DNA from: Ruoffia sp044336205
GTDB lineage: Bacteria > Bacillota > Bacilli > Lactobacillales > Aerococcaceae
Assembly (NCBI GenBank): GCA_044336205.1
Contig: CP172318.1
Location: forward strand, 1,984,001-2,048,000
DNA length: 64,000 nt
Direction of reading: 5' to 3'
Of the stretch, positions 36,008 to 45,384 are shown piece by piece; the first letter of the stretch is position 1; each line of letters begins with the position of its first letter. Both the position numbers and the translations under genes were made by a program. The notes below the pieces were generated by a model that was given only the letters and a program-made list of their open reading frames with translations, was not told where the DNA came from and did not search any database.

Positions 36008-37174
36008 TTATCCTTCTAACAAATCAATATGATCGAACTCAATTCTCAGATGATAATCTCCCATTTGTTGGTGAACATCTTGTTCAATCTGCTGGTAGAG
36101 CTCTTGGCTCATCTCTTTGAATTCATCAGGAAGGAGAATATCAAAATTCAAGATAACATCCTCATCTTCTTCAATCACTTGGAAGTCATGGAACTTTAAG
36201 TTAACTGAGTAGGATTTCAATATTCGCTTCACTTGACGGTAAAGCTCATTATGGTGGGGGTTCTGTACTCCAATCGGATCTGGATGACAAACTAGTTCAA
36301 TGCCCAAGTTCTCTTGGAAGTCCACTTCAATTCGGTCTAGAAGTTCATGGGCTTGAACAAGTGTCCAACTTTCATCTAATTCTATATGGATGGTCGCAAA
36401 GACTTTGTTAGGACCATATTGGTGCATTCTAAAGTCATGGAAACCAAGGATACCATCGTATTTTTCGAATTCATTACGGATTCGTTCTAGTTCTGAATCT
36501 GTTGGGCGAGATCCTAATAAGTCATCAATCGATTCACGAATCGTTTGGATACTATTGTAGATGATGAATAGGGCTAAGGCCGTTCCTGCATATCCATCGA
36601 CATGCCAGCCGGTATAAGTTTCTATAAGTGATGCCACTAATACAACGAAAGTCGTGTACACATCATTGAAACTATCCATGGCTCCAGCTCTTAGTGTAGT
36701 AGAATTAATTAATTGTGCAGCATCTTGGTAAAAGAATCCTTGAACAATCTTAGCTACAATTGATAAAACTAACAGCCCCATAATCAACGGGCTCGTATGA
36801 AGATCTGACGGATTCAGTATACGGTCAAAAGACGTTAGTAAAAATTGGAAACCAACGAACATAATAATTAAACTCATTACAAAGCCTGTAATATATTCTG
36901 ATCGTTCATGACCATAAGGATGTTCTTTATCTGCTGGCTTGGACGCCGCTCTAAAGCCTACTAAAGTTAGAATCGAAGAGATGGTATCTGACAAGCTATT
37001 AATCGCATCCGTCATAATTGACACACTTCCCGATACCCAACCAGCAAAAAACTTAATAATCGCCAAGATTAAGTTGGAAAAGAACCCAACAATACCGGCT
37101 AAAAGTCCTACTTGCGTCCGTTTATCTTTAACTTTTTTTGAATCGATATACTTCTTTATTCCATTCGCGAACAC
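36008..37174 (-). CDS. Cation diffusion facilitator family efflux protein
   Basis: A 388-aa proton-coupled divalent metal exporter with six transmembrane helices (residues 20-215) and a long cytoplasmic C-terminal domain. Metal-site Asp residues are in TDAINSLSD (helix 2) and VDGYAGTAL-region helix 5; DKEHPYGHERSEY is the typical loop. Length and the DAINSLSD motif resemble MntE-type Mn2+ exporters, but the ion is not certain. The start is GTG 37174 with GGGGGAA upstream. Monocistronic. Confidence 0.85.
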   Translation of the reverse strand: MFANGIKKYIDSKKVKDKRTQVGLLAGIVGFFSNLILAIIKFFAGWVSGSVSIMTDAINSLSDTISSILTLVGFRAASKPADKEHPYGHERSEYITGFVMSLIIMFVGFQFLLTSFDRILNPSDLHTSPLIMGLLVLSIVAKIVQGFFYQDAAQLINSTTLRAGAMDSFNDVYTTFVVLVASLIETYTGWHVDGYAGTALALFIIYNSIQTIRESIDDLLGSRPTDSELERIRNEFEKYDGILGFHDFRMHQYGPNKVFATIHIELDESWTLVQAHELLDRIEVDFQENLGIELVCHPDPIGVQNPHHNELYRQVKRILKSYSVNLKFHDFQVIEEDEDVILNFDILLPDEFKEMSQELYQQIEQDVHQQMGDYHLRIEFDHIDLLEG

Positions 37175-37285
37175 CTGAATTCCCCCTTAGCAAATAGAAC
37201 TATTATACCGTAATTTGCCTTTGCCCTCAAGATTAAACTTGGATTTTTATCCCAATTCTACTTAAAGTTTTCCTATGAAACTAGC

Positions 37286-38467
37286 TCACTCATCTGTATG
37301 ATTGTTCTTCAATGTGTCAACCAAGTAGTCCACTGACTCTGATAGTATCGATTGGTTACTTCTTAAGGCATTAGCCATCATATAGAATCGCTTCGGTAAA
37401 GCAAGGTCTTCTACTCGACCTTCAAAGTTTAAATTCACTAAGTCTTCTTGACCTGATTGAAGTTTCTGGACAAAGTCTGGTTCAACGATAGCTAAAGTCC
37501 CCATAGCTAATAAATCAGCATAATTTAATGCATCTAATGCTTTATCTGCACTTGTTATATCCCCTGCTACCATGAGTAAAGTCCGTCCATCAATCAGTTG
37601 ACGAATCACTTCGTTCACAATCTTACCTTGGTGTTCTCCTCTTCGAGCGACCGCTTTATATGCTGAAGGTCCAAAGTGCGATGTGTGGATATAGTCCACT
37701 CCCAAGCTAACAATTTGATCAATTAAGTATAATGACTCATCTAAGTCATAACCAACTGTCTCACCATGAATCTCTTCAGGACTAATACGGTAGCCGATAA
37801 TGAAGTCTGATCGACCGTTGGCCTTGACTTGTTCTTGAACAGCTTTAACAATGGCTATGGCAAAGGCAGAACGTCCTGTTAAGTCTCCACCCCACTCATC
37901 TGGTCGTTCATTTGACAAGCTTGAGAAGAATTGTTGAATTAGATAATGGTTGGCTCCATGAACCTCCACACCATCAAAGCCAGCTTCAATGGCTCGCTTC
38001 GTTGCTTGAGCGAAGAAATCAACATATTCGTAGATTTCCTCGGTTGTTAAGCCTTTAACTGGATAATCTAAAAATTCAAACTGTTTGCTTGAAGGCCCAT
38101 AAGCTACTCCTTCGTCTTGGTAAGAGTACTTAGCTTGCCGACCTGGATGGAAGATTTGTAGAATGGCTTTGTTACCCTTAGACTTCATCGCCTCAGCCAG
38201 CCGCTTTAGTCCGGGGATTTGGCTATCAGCATTCGCACTCAATCCATAACCAAAAGCATTCCCATAGGGGCCTACATTCGCAGCCCCTGTTATCAAGAGC
38301 CCGGCTGTATTAGCTCGTCTTAAGAAATATTGCACGTCATCGTCTTGAACTTCACCTGCATAAGTCGACCCTGCTGCCACCATCGGTGACATAGCAAAGC
38401 GGTTAACTAAGCTTTGACCGCGATTAAGAGTCATTGAATCGAATAATACTTTGTATTGTTTATTCAT
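37286..38467 (-). CDS. NADH-dependent flavin oxidoreductase, Old Yellow Enzyme family
   Basis: A 393-aa FMN-binding TIM-barrel enzyme of the OYE/YqiG group. Recognisable segments are RFAMSPMVAAGS, ILQIFHPGRQA, the active-site EVHGANHYLIQQFFS and ERPDEWGG. OYEs reduce activated C=C bonds; the natural substrate is unknown. It starts 10 nt after the luciferase-like gene, so the two are one transcript. RBS TAGGAG precedes ATG 38467. Confidence 0.87.
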   Translation of the reverse strand: MNKQYKVLFDSMTLNRGQSLVNRFAMSPMVAAGSTYAGEVQDDDVQYFLRRANTAGLLITGAANVGPYGNAFGYGLSANADSQIPGLKRLAEAMKSKGNKAILQIFHPGRQAKYSYQDEGVAYGPSSKQFEFLDYPVKGLTTEEIYEYVDFFAQATKRAIEAGFDGVEVHGANHYLIQQFFSSLSNERPDEWGGDLTGRSAFAIAIVKAVQEQVKANGRSDFIIGYRISPEEIHGETVGYDLDESLYLIDQIVSLGVDYIHTSHFGPSAYKAVARRGEHQGKIVNEVIRQLIDGRTLLMVAGDITSADKALDALNYADLLAMGTLAIVEPDFVQKLQSGQEDLVNLNFEGRVEDLALPKRFYMMANALRSNQSILSESVDYLVDTLKNNHTDE

Positions 38468-38477
38468 TTTTTGTCTC

Positions 38478-39488
38478 CTAGATTTTGTTAAAGATTTTGG
38501 CTAAGTGACGATACGAGGCAATGCGTTTTTCTGAATCATAGATAGGCGAATAAGCAAGCAACTCATCAATCCCAAGGGTTTCAATCTCTTCTTCTAGAAT
38601 GGATTGTGCTTGTTCAACTGAACCAATAATACTGAAACGCTTGTCTGTGTAACTTTTCAGATAGGCCTCATCTTCGGAAGTAAACTGATAGTCTTTGACA
38701 GATTCTGGGTCAAAGTTTTGAATCATTCTTCCACGCTTCAGGGCTAATTGTTGTAACAAGATTGGCTTAGCTAAGTATTCTGCCTCTTCTTGAGTATCCG
38801 CAATGACCATTAAGTAACTAACCATCACTGATGGCTTGGCGAAGAATTCACTCGCTACGAACTCATCGCGGTATAGTTTGAATACTTCTGGGTCTGTCTC
38901 TAGTCCAAAAAATTTTGCAAAGCTATAACCTAGCCCCATCTCGGCAGCTTTCAAAGCAGATTGCCCTGAAGAACCTAACATCCAAGGCTCAACTAGAGTC
39001 TCAAGTCCAAATGGCGCTGCTTTTGTTCTACCGTAAAAGCTCGGTGCTTCTTTATCTAATAGATAATCCAAGATAACTTCAATTTTGTCGTATTGGTCAT
39101 CAAAAGCATTGGGCTTCCCTTGAGCTAAGGCTACAATCTCATTGGGACCACTTCCCGGTGCTCGACCTAATCCAATATCAATACGTCCCGGTGCTAGTGC
39201 TGTTAACGTCTTGAAGTCTTCTGCGATTTTTAACGGTGAGTAGTGCATAATCATAGTTCCACCTGTTCCTAAACGTAACTTATCAGTCACAGCAGACATA
39301 TAAGCTGTTAATAATTCTGGTGCTACACTCGCATGCGTCGGTGAATTATGGTGTTCAGCAAACCAATGGCGTTTATAGTTCATCGCTTCGATTTCTTTAA
39401 CAAAGTCTCGTGTTCGTTGGTATGCTGCTTCAGGACTTTCGTCCCCATTCAACGTAATTAAATCATGTACCCCTAATTCTATTGTCAT
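38478..39488 (-). CDS. Luciferase-like flavin-dependent oxidoreductase (LLM class)
   Basis: A 336-aa TIM-barrel protein of the bacterial luciferase-like family, MsnO8/YhbW type. Typical features are RHWFAEHHN, RLGTGGTMIMHYSPLKIAEDF and RIDIGLGRAPGSGP. These enzymes use reduced FMN; substrate unknown. It is co-transcribed with the following OYE gene, suggesting a paired flavin redox function. ATG 39488 has AAGGAGG 12 nt upstream. An unusually structured region precedes it. Confidence 0.87.
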   Translation of the reverse strand: MTIELGVHDLITLNGDESPEAAYQRTRDFVKEIEAMNYKRHWFAEHHNSPTHASVAPELLTAYMSAVTDKLRLGTGGTMIMHYSPLKIAEDFKTLTALAPGRIDIGLGRAPGSGPNEIVALAQGKPNAFDDQYDKIEVILDYLLDKEAPSFYGRTKAAPFGLETLVEPWMLGSSGQSALKAAEMGLGYSFAKFFGLETDPEVFKLYRDEFVASEFFAKPSVMVSYLMVIADTQEEAEYLAKPILLQQLALKRGRMIQNFDPESVKDYQFTSEDEAYLKSYTDKRFSIIGSVEQAQSILEEEIETLGIDELLAYSPIYDSEKRIASYRHLAKIFNKI

Positions 39489-39604
39489 AATATGTCATTT
39501 CCTCCTTGATAATCGATAATACTCATCTCACATATTGTATCAGTTTGAGTATAAAAATCATTCAAAAGGACTTGAGAATGTTTTCGAGTAGGAAAAACGG
39601 GAGC

Positions 39605-39775
39605 AACTAGGTTTAGTATGGACTTCGTAACTTCATAATTCATACTAAGCTCATTAATTATGAATTTCAGAATCCCATACTTCACACTAAAACCTCCGCA
39701 CCCAAAACAATAACCAGCAAGCAGCCTCATAGACACGAAGTCCATAATAGCCACAAGCTGGTTATTCATTCACAA
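39605..39775. repeat. Nested inverted repeats between cysE and the flavin oxidoreductase genes
   Basis: Several pairings are stacked here. AGGTTTAGT...ACTAAAACCT (39609 and 39684) encloses TTCATAATT/AATTATGAA (39632 and 39656). TATGGACTTCGT (39617) is repeated inverted as ACGAAGTCCATA (39733), about 105 nt away. AATAACCAGC/GCTGGTTATT (39710 and 39756) forms a further hairpin, followed on the minus strand by TTTTG, that may terminate cysE. A 94-codon minus-strand frame crosses the region but looks spurious. Confidence 0.65.
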
Positions 39776-40348
39776 TTATATTTGGTACTCACCAATCCGG
39801 TTCCAGTTCTTATCATGTAAGATAATTCGCGCTGGGACACCCACGGCTGTGGCGTATGGTGGTACATCTACCAGAACGACGGCTCCTGCCCCGACTTTAG
39901 CATGGTGACCAATCGTGATATTCCCAAGTAAAGTAGCGTTTGCTCCAATCTCAACATCATCTTGAATCGTCGGATGGCGTTTGCGACCCTTTTCGCTCCC
40001 TGTACCACCAAGGGTTACGCCGTGATACATCTTCACATTGTCACCAACAATCGCCGTCTCACCAATAACAACTCCCATACCATGGTCGATGAAAAGGTTC
40101 TCCCCAATTTGAGCACCGGGATGAATCTCAATACCGGTCTGAGTTCGAGATTGTTCAGAGAGTTTACGTGCTTCGTAAACATCCCCCTCCTTATATAAGC
40201 GGTGAGCTTCGAAGTGGTTGGCAACAGCTTTGAATCCTGGGTATAAATCATAGACCTCTTGCCAACTTGTCGCAGCGGGATCTCTCTCATAGATAAACTT
40301 AGCAAGACTTACCGCTTGAGGATTATCGTATTGATTAAGCTTGTCCAT
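39776..40348 (-). CDS. cysE: Serine O-acetyltransferase
   Basis: Makes O-acetylserine from serine and acetyl-CoA. Residues about 20-75 hold the helical N-terminal domain (ERDPAATSWQEVYDLYPGFKAVANH), and residues 75-190 the left-handed beta-helix hexapeptide repeats (IHPGAQIGENLFIDHGMGVVIG, KMYHGVTLGGTG). The start ATG 40348 overlaps the cysK stop by 14 nt and gives 190 aa, matching short EpsC-type enzymes; an upstream ATG at 40399 would overlap cysK by 65 nt. Works with cysK. Confidence 0.9.
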   Translation of the reverse strand: MDKLNQYDNPQAVSLAKFIYERDPAATSWQEVYDLYPGFKAVANHFEAHRLYKEGDVYEARKLSEQSRTQTGIEIHPGAQIGENLFIDHGMGVVIGETAIVGDNVKMYHGVTLGGTGSEKGRKRHPTIQDDVEIGANATLLGNITIGHHAKVGAGAVVLVDVPPYATAVGVPARIILHDKNWNRIGEYQI

Positions 40349-41252
40349 CGCCAAAGAATCCAGTAGATAAGTAGCGCTCCCCACTATCTGGTAAGACAAC
40401 CACTACTTTCTTTCCTTTTCCTAATTCTTTAGCCAAACGTAGAGCTACTGTATAGTTGGCTCCTGAAGAAATTCCCGCCAGAATTCCTTGTGTCTTGGCT
40501 AAATTTACTGCTGTTGCAATAGCTTCTTCGTTCGAAACCGTTTCAACCTTATCAATCACTGATTGATCTAAAATTTCAGGTATAAAGTTCGCTCCTAATC
40601 CTTGAATCTTGTGAGAACCAACTTGACCAGCCGTTAAGATAGGTGATCCTTCTGGTTCTAATGACCAAATCACAGTGTCTGCCTTATTATCTTTAAGTAC
40701 ACGACCGACACCTGAAACTGTCCCACCAGTACCAATACCTGCTACAAATCCATCAACATCTGGTAAATCTTCTAATATTTCCTTCGCAGTGGTTTCAGCG
40801 TGAGCTTCAACATTAGCTTCGTTAGTAAATTGTCCGAATACTACTGCTCCACGTTCTTTCGCAATTTCTTCTGCTTTTTCCCCGGCTAATTTCATTCCAC
40901 CTGAAGCAGGCGTTAATACTAATTCAGCACCATAAGCTTGGATAATTGTGCGGCGTTCCACACTCATTGAGTCTGGCATGACGATGACAACGTTAATTCC
41001 CAAAGCCGCACCAACCATTGCTAGTCCAACACCTGTGTTTCCACTTGTAGACTCAACAATGGTTCCTCCAACTTCAACTTGCCCACTATCCAACAAGCTT
41101 TGGACGATGTATTTTACAGGACGGTCTTTCACTGAACCACTTGGGTTATTTTTCTCTAATTTTACATAGATATCTGCATAATCTTCGTCTAAACCATTCA
41201 CTTTAACTAGGGGAGTATATCCAATCGCATCAACAATATTATTAAATAACAT
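40335..41252 (-). CDS. cysK: Cysteine synthase A
   Basis: O-acetylserine sulfhydrylase of 305 aa, PLP-dependent, producing cysteine from O-acetylserine and sulfide. The PLP Lys is in NPSGSVKDR and the phosphate-binding loop is ESTSGNTG. The protein ends ...LSTGFFGDGQA with its stop inside the cysE start. A minus-strand promoter is plausible at TTGACT (41322-41317) with TACCAT 17 nt further on. A cystathionine beta-synthase assignment is less likely given cysE coupling. Confidence 0.94.
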   Translation of the reverse strand: MLFNNIVDAIGYTPLVKVNGLDEDYADIYVKLEKNNPSGSVKDRPVKYIVQSLLDSGQVEVGGTIVESTSGNTGVGLAMVGAALGINVVIVMPDSMSVERRTIIQAYGAELVLTPASGGMKLAGEKAEEIAKERGAVVFGQFTNEANVEAHAETTAKEILEDLPDVDGFVAGIGTGGTVSGVGRVLKDNKADTVIWSLEPEGSPILTAGQVGSHKIQGLGANFIPEILDQSVIDKVETVSNEEAIATAVNLAKTQGILAGISSGANYTVALRLAKELGKGKKVVVVLPDSGERYLSTGFFGDGQA

Positions 41253-41371
41253 TAAAAAATTCCCTCCATCTGTCTATTATTTATTATCTTAATAACAAAA
41301 TGGTATCTTTTTAGTAGTTAATAGTCAATGAAACGCCCTCATCAAACCCTCATTTAATACCCACAAATAAT

Positions 41372-41387
41372 TCAATACGAGTATTGA
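41372..41387. promoter_or_regulatory. 16-bp palindrome in the cysK / ABC-operon divergent region
   Basis: TCAATACGAGTATTGA is a perfect inverted repeat around a 2-nt centre. A half site CAATAC recurs at 41445, touching the -35 of the ABC operon. A related-looking ACACGAACATT lies at 41405. Probably an operator, but which of the two divergent genes it controls is unknown. Confidence 0.55.
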
Positions 41388-41449
41388 GATTTTCCCAACA
41401 CTAAACACGAACATTACCAAAAAATAACGCGCTCATCATTCGCCAATAC

Positions 41450-41477
41450 TTGAGAAATTCCCAAAAAAGGATATACT
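41450..41477 (+). promoter_or_regulatory. Promoter of the ABC importer-adenine deaminase array
   Basis: TTGAGA (41450) and TATACT (41472) are separated by 16 nt, 39 nt before the first gene. Confidence 0.6.
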
Positions 41478-41515
41478 CCATGAGTAACCTTTAGTTTTAA
41501 GGAGGAGAGTCCACT

Positions 41516-42355
41516 TTGTCTAAAAGTAAAATCCCTTATCTTATTATTACTCCGGGATTAATTTTGTTAATTGTTTTTCTTATCTTGCCGTTAGTATCGA
41601 TTATCTACCCTACTTTCTATGAGGGCGCTTTTACGATTGAAGCTTATACGAATTTCTTCTCAAGTAGCTTCAACCTATCTATCTTATGGCGGACAATTAA
41701 ACTTTCACTGATTGTAACAGTCTGGTCAATTATCCTTGGATTGCCTACTGCTTATTACATCTCACGCGCAGATCGACGCTGGCGGTCCCTACTGATGGGG
41801 TTAATATTATTCCCATTATTAACGAACTCAGTCGTTCGAAGCTTTGCTTGGATTAATATCTTAGGAACCAATGGAATTATTAACCAAATATTATTAAGTC
41901 TTGGAATTATCCAAGAGCCGCTTAAAATGCTTTATACGGAAGCGGCTATCACGATTGGTTCCGTCTACCTATTCTTACCTCTTATGATTACCACACTTGT
42001 AGGTATCTTAGAGAATATTGATAGTGAGCTCATTGAAGCGGCTGAGACCTTAGGAGCTAATTCTGTCGTTGCCTTCATGAAAGTCATCTGGCCACTAAGT
42101 ATTCCCGGTGTGATTGTAGGAAGTATTCTTGTCTTCACTGGAACCTTCACGGCTTATACAACACCTCAATTATTAGGCGGAAACCAGAATATGATGATGT
42201 CGACCTTCTTATACCAACAAGCAATGTCCCTAGGTAATTGGAAGAGCGCGGGTGTGATTGCCTTGATTATGATTGTAACGACGATTATCGTTATGAATGT
42301 CTTCAACTGGATTGCTCGCCTAGTTGACCGTCGAGGAGGAGAATTAAATGCGTAA
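41516..42355 (+). CDS. ABC transporter permease, PotB type
   Basis: A 279-aa inner-membrane permease with six helices and the EAA loop EAAETLGANSVVAFMKVIWPLSIPG. It resembles PotB of spermidine/putrescine importers. The start is TTG 41516 with GGAGGAG 8 nt upstream. Its stop overlaps the next permease start (ATGCGTAA). Given adenine deaminase and an aminohydrolase downstream, the substrate may be a purine-like compound rather than a polyamine. Confidence 0.88.
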   Translation: MSKSKIPYLIITPGLILLIVFLILPLVSIIYPTFYEGAFTIEAYTNFFSSSFNLSILWRTIKLSLIVTVWSIILGLPTAYYISRADRRWRSLLMGLILFPLLTNSVVRSFAWINILGTNGIINQILLSLGIIQEPLKMLYTEAAITIGSVYLFLPLMITTLVGILENIDSELIEAAETLGANSVVAFMKVIWPLSIPGVIVGSILVFTGTFTAYTTPQLLGGNQNMMMSTFLYQQAMSLGNWKSAGVIALIMIVTTIIVMNVFNWIARLVDRRGGELNA

Positions 42356-43128
42356 ACAACGTGGCTTAACATTATTAGTCATTCCTTGTCTTTTTATTCT
42401 TATTTGTTCCACTGTTAATTATTATTGTGACCTCTTTCGGAGAGAATCCTACCATTCAGTTCCCTATTGAAGGTTTCACTTTCAAATGGTATGCCAATGT
42501 TTTTGAAACAGGTGGCTTTATGTCAAGTTTCTGGTTAAGCTTAAGAGTATCCTTCTTAGCGACTGTTCTTGCCTTGATCATTGGAATTCCAGCGGCTTAT
42601 GCTTTATCACGATACTCCTTCCCAGGTCGGAATGCCTTGAAGAGCTTCTTCTTGTCACCGACAATTATTCCTGGAGTTGTTGTGGGTTTCGCTTTATTCC
42701 AATACATTGTGATTAAGTTACAAATTCCAATCTTTATCGGTTTACTGTTGGGGCATTTCCTAATTAGTTTACCTTATATTATTCGGGTAGTTGGTTCGAG
42801 CTTGGAGCAATTAGATGTTTCCTTAGAAGAAGCTTCTTGGACCTTAGGTTGCACCCCGTTTGAAGCTTTCTTCAAAATTGTGCTACCTAACATTAGTTCA
42901 GGAATTTTCGCTTCATTTATGTTAGCTTTTATCAACTCGTTCAATAATATTCCGGTATCACAATTTCTAACAGGGCCTGGGTTCACCGCCTTGCCGACGA
43001 ACTTAATGGGGTATATTGAATATAATTATGACCCGACCGTATCAGCTTTATCTGTGTTACTTATGTTACTTACAATTATTCTAATGATTATCATTGAGAA
43101 GACCTTAGGTCTCGCATCAATATCTTAA
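42348..43128 (+). pseudogene. ABC transporter permease, PotC type, frameshifted near the N-terminus
   Basis: The gene begins MRKQRGLTLLVIP at ATG 42348, overlapping the PotB-type gene, then shifts frame near 42384. The second frame reads LVFLFLFVPLLIIIVTSFGE and continues for 233 codons or more with six helices and the EAA loop EEASWTLGCTPFEAFFKIVLP. One extra base (CC instead of C) explains the lesion. Every other importer component is intact, so a sequencing error is a fair alternative to inactivation. Confidence 0.8.
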
Positions 43129-43147
43129 CGAGGAGGATGCCAACATA

Positions 43148-44191
43148 ATGGCTTTTGTTGAATTAAACGACATTCGCGTCAGCTATGACGGGAAGACAAA
43201 TATACTTGAAGACTTACAGCTATCTATAGAGAACGGAGAACTTGTCTCATTGCTCGGTCCTTCAGGCTGTGGTAAGACAACAACCCTACGTGTCATTGCT
43301 GGGTTAATCCAACCTAACGATGGAACGTTCACTGTCGACGGTCAAGACTTAACGCACGTTCCAGTACACAAGCGACAATTCGGAATGGTATTCCAATCCT
43401 ATGCTCTCTTCCCGCACTTAACTATCTATGAGAACGTAGCTTTTGGATTAAAAATGCAAAAGGTAGATAAACGTATTATTAAAGATAAAGTCACACAAAT
43501 TCTAGAAGTTACCGGCTTATCTGAGTATACGGACCGTTACCCTAAGCAATTATCAGGTGGGCAGAGACAACGTGTTGCCTTAGCCCGTGCCCTAGTTATC
43601 GAACCTCAATTATTATTACTTGACGAGCCTTTAAGTAACTTAGATGCTAAGTTACGTGTGTCAATGCGAACAGAGATTAAACGAATCCAACGCCAGTTAG
43701 GCATTACAACTGTTTTTGTTACCCATGATCAAGAAGAATGTTTCTCTATTTCAGATAAAGTGGCGGTGATGAACAAAGGAATAATCGAGCAATTCGCTTC
43801 TCCTGAAGAAATCTATCAACGTCCACGTACTGAGTTTGTTGCTCGTTTCATTGGTTTTGAGAACTTTATTGACCTAAGTCAACAAGCACATCAAGAATAC
43901 CAAGCTACTGATGGAACAACTTTTCGTATCAATACGGCTGATGATATTAGTCCTGGCCAAGCAAAAGCTACTATTCGTCCAGATGACATCTATATTGATA
44001 ATGACCATGAAGTTTCTGATAACACCCTTCATGGTACAGTCTTAGTGAGAACTTTCTTAGGTAAGAGTTATCAATATGAAGTTGAAACGGCTGTTGGTAA
44101 ATTATTAGTTAACGACTCTAGCTCGACGCTCTACAATAATGGAGACACTGTTAAATTGTTCCTTAGTCCAGATAAATTAATCTTAGTATAA
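43148..44191 (+). CDS. ABC transporter ATP-binding protein, PotA type
   Basis: A 347-aa ATPase with Walker A GPSGCGKTT, signature LSGGQRQRVALARAL, Walker B LLLLDEPLSNLDAKLR, the H-loop in VFVTHDQEE and a C-terminal TOBE domain (from about residue 240). PotA/PotG-like. It energises the two permeases upstream; the binding protein gene follows 23 nt later. A GAGGAGG site precedes the ATG. Confidence 0.92.
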   Translation: MAFVELNDIRVSYDGKTNILEDLQLSIENGELVSLLGPSGCGKTTTLRVIAGLIQPNDGTFTVDGQDLTHVPVHKRQFGMVFQSYALFPHLTIYENVAFGLKMQKVDKRIIKDKVTQILEVTGLSEYTDRYPKQLSGGQRQRVALARALVIEPQLLLLDEPLSNLDAKLRVSMRTEIKRIQRQLGITTVFVTHDQEECFSISDKVAVMNKGIIEQFASPEEIYQRPRTEFVARFIGFENFIDLSQQAHQEYQATDGTTFRINTADDISPGQAKATIRPDDIYIDNDHEVSDNTLHGTVLVRTFLGKSYQYEVETAVGKLLVNDSSSTLYNNGDTVKLFLSPDKLILV

Positions 44192-44214
44192 AAAAATATT
44201 TTAGGAGAATTATT

Positions 44215-45294
44215 ATGAAACTATTCAAATCTTCAATGTTAGCCTTAACTTCTGTCATGGTCCTTGCTGCTTGTGGAAGCAACAATACTGCCTCAGATAA
44301 CACTACTAAAGAAACGACTGTTTCAGCTCAAGGTAATGGTGAGTTGATTGTCTCTACTTTCGCGATTGCAGAAGATGTAATTAACCGTAATATCTTCGAG
44401 CCATTCACTGCCGCTGAAGGTATCGACATTACTTATGAAGTAGGGAACTCAAGTGAACGATTCACCAAACTGATGAACAACCCAAATTCTACGATTGATG
44501 TGATTGAATTATCACAGAATAATGCAGCAACTGGTGTAAATGAAGGCATGTTCGAAGAATTAACTGAAGAGAATGTACCGAACTTAGCTTTACTTGTTGA
44601 TAGCGCTAAAGACGCTACCACAACGGCTGGCGCTCCTTATACAATGAACAGTATTGGGATTATCTATAATGAAGAAGCTGCTGGTATGATTATTGATGAG
44701 TGGTCTGACTTATGGGATCCTTCATTAGAAGGCAAGATTTCAATTCCAGATATCACGACAACATTTGGACCAGCGATGTTACACGTTGCAAGTGACCATG
44801 CTGGCGTGGATATTACAACAGACCAAGGTGAAGCTGCTTTCCAAGCTTTAACAGAATTAAAGCCTAATATTGCAAAAACTTATACGAAGTCATCGGACTT
44901 AGCTAACTTATTCCAATCAGGTGAGATTGTTGCAGCTGTTGTTGGAGACTTTGCTTACCCAATCATCTCAGAAGCTAATCCAGATGTTCAATACTTAGTG
45001 CCTGAATCTGGAACATATGCGAACTTCAATACATTAAACGTTGTCTCAACTTCTGAAAACAAAGAAGCTGCTTACGCTTATATCAACTGGAGACTTAGCC
45101 AAGAATTACAAACAACTACCGCTCGTTCGTTAAACGAAGCGCCAACAAACGCTGAGGTAGAATTAGATGAAGAAACTTCTGCGAATAAAACTTATGGTGA
45201 TGTTGCAGAACGTGCAAAAGCCATTGACTTTACTTTCGTTAATGAGAACTTAGACCAATGGATTAATACATGGAATGAAGTATTAAACCAATAA
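44215..45294 (+). CDS. ABC transporter substrate-binding lipoprotein, PotD type
   Basis: A 359-aa extracellular solute-binding protein. The lipobox is LAAC with the lipid-modified Cys20 (SVMVLAACGSNN). The mature part shows PotD-like folding segments (MNSIGIIYNEEAAG, EWSDLWDPSLEGKISIPD). The ligand is not assignable from sequence; classical polyamine-contact residues cannot be verified by eye. It is the last importer gene, followed by a terminator before adenine deaminase. Confidence 0.88.
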   Translation: MKLFKSSMLALTSVMVLAACGSNNTASDNTTKETTVSAQGNGELIVSTFAIAEDVINRNIFEPFTAAEGIDITYEVGNSSERFTKLMNNPNSTIDVIELSQNNAATGVNEGMFEELTEENVPNLALLVDSAKDATTTAGAPYTMNSIGIIYNEEAAGMIIDEWSDLWDPSLEGKISIPDITTTFGPAMLHVASDHAGVDITTDQGEAAFQALTELKPNIAKTYTKSSDLANLFQSGEIVAAVVGDFAYPIISEANPDVQYLVPESGTYANFNTLNVVSTSENKEAAYAYINWRLSQELQTTTARSLNEAPTNAEVELDEETSANKTYGDVAERAKAIDFTFVNENLDQWINTWNEVLNQ

Positions 45295-45311
45295 TCTTCA
45301 GATAACCCTAT

Positions 45312-45357
45312 GATTAAAGATGAAGTTTCTTGCCCAGGCTTGAAATTTCATCTTTTT
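45312..45357 (+). terminator. Terminator between the binding protein and adenine deaminase genes
   Basis: AAAGATGAA and TTTCATCTTT pair, with GTTTC/GAAA continuing the stem, and T5 follows. It may attenuate transcription into the catabolic genes. Confidence 0.75.
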
Positions 45358-45384
45358 TATCAGTTTATGAAAGGATTGAGCTTT

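Noticed and set aside
39485..39769. 94-codon minus-strand ORF between cysE and the LLM gene
   Set aside because: It runs through nested inverted repeats, has no ribosome site and no recognisable protein features.
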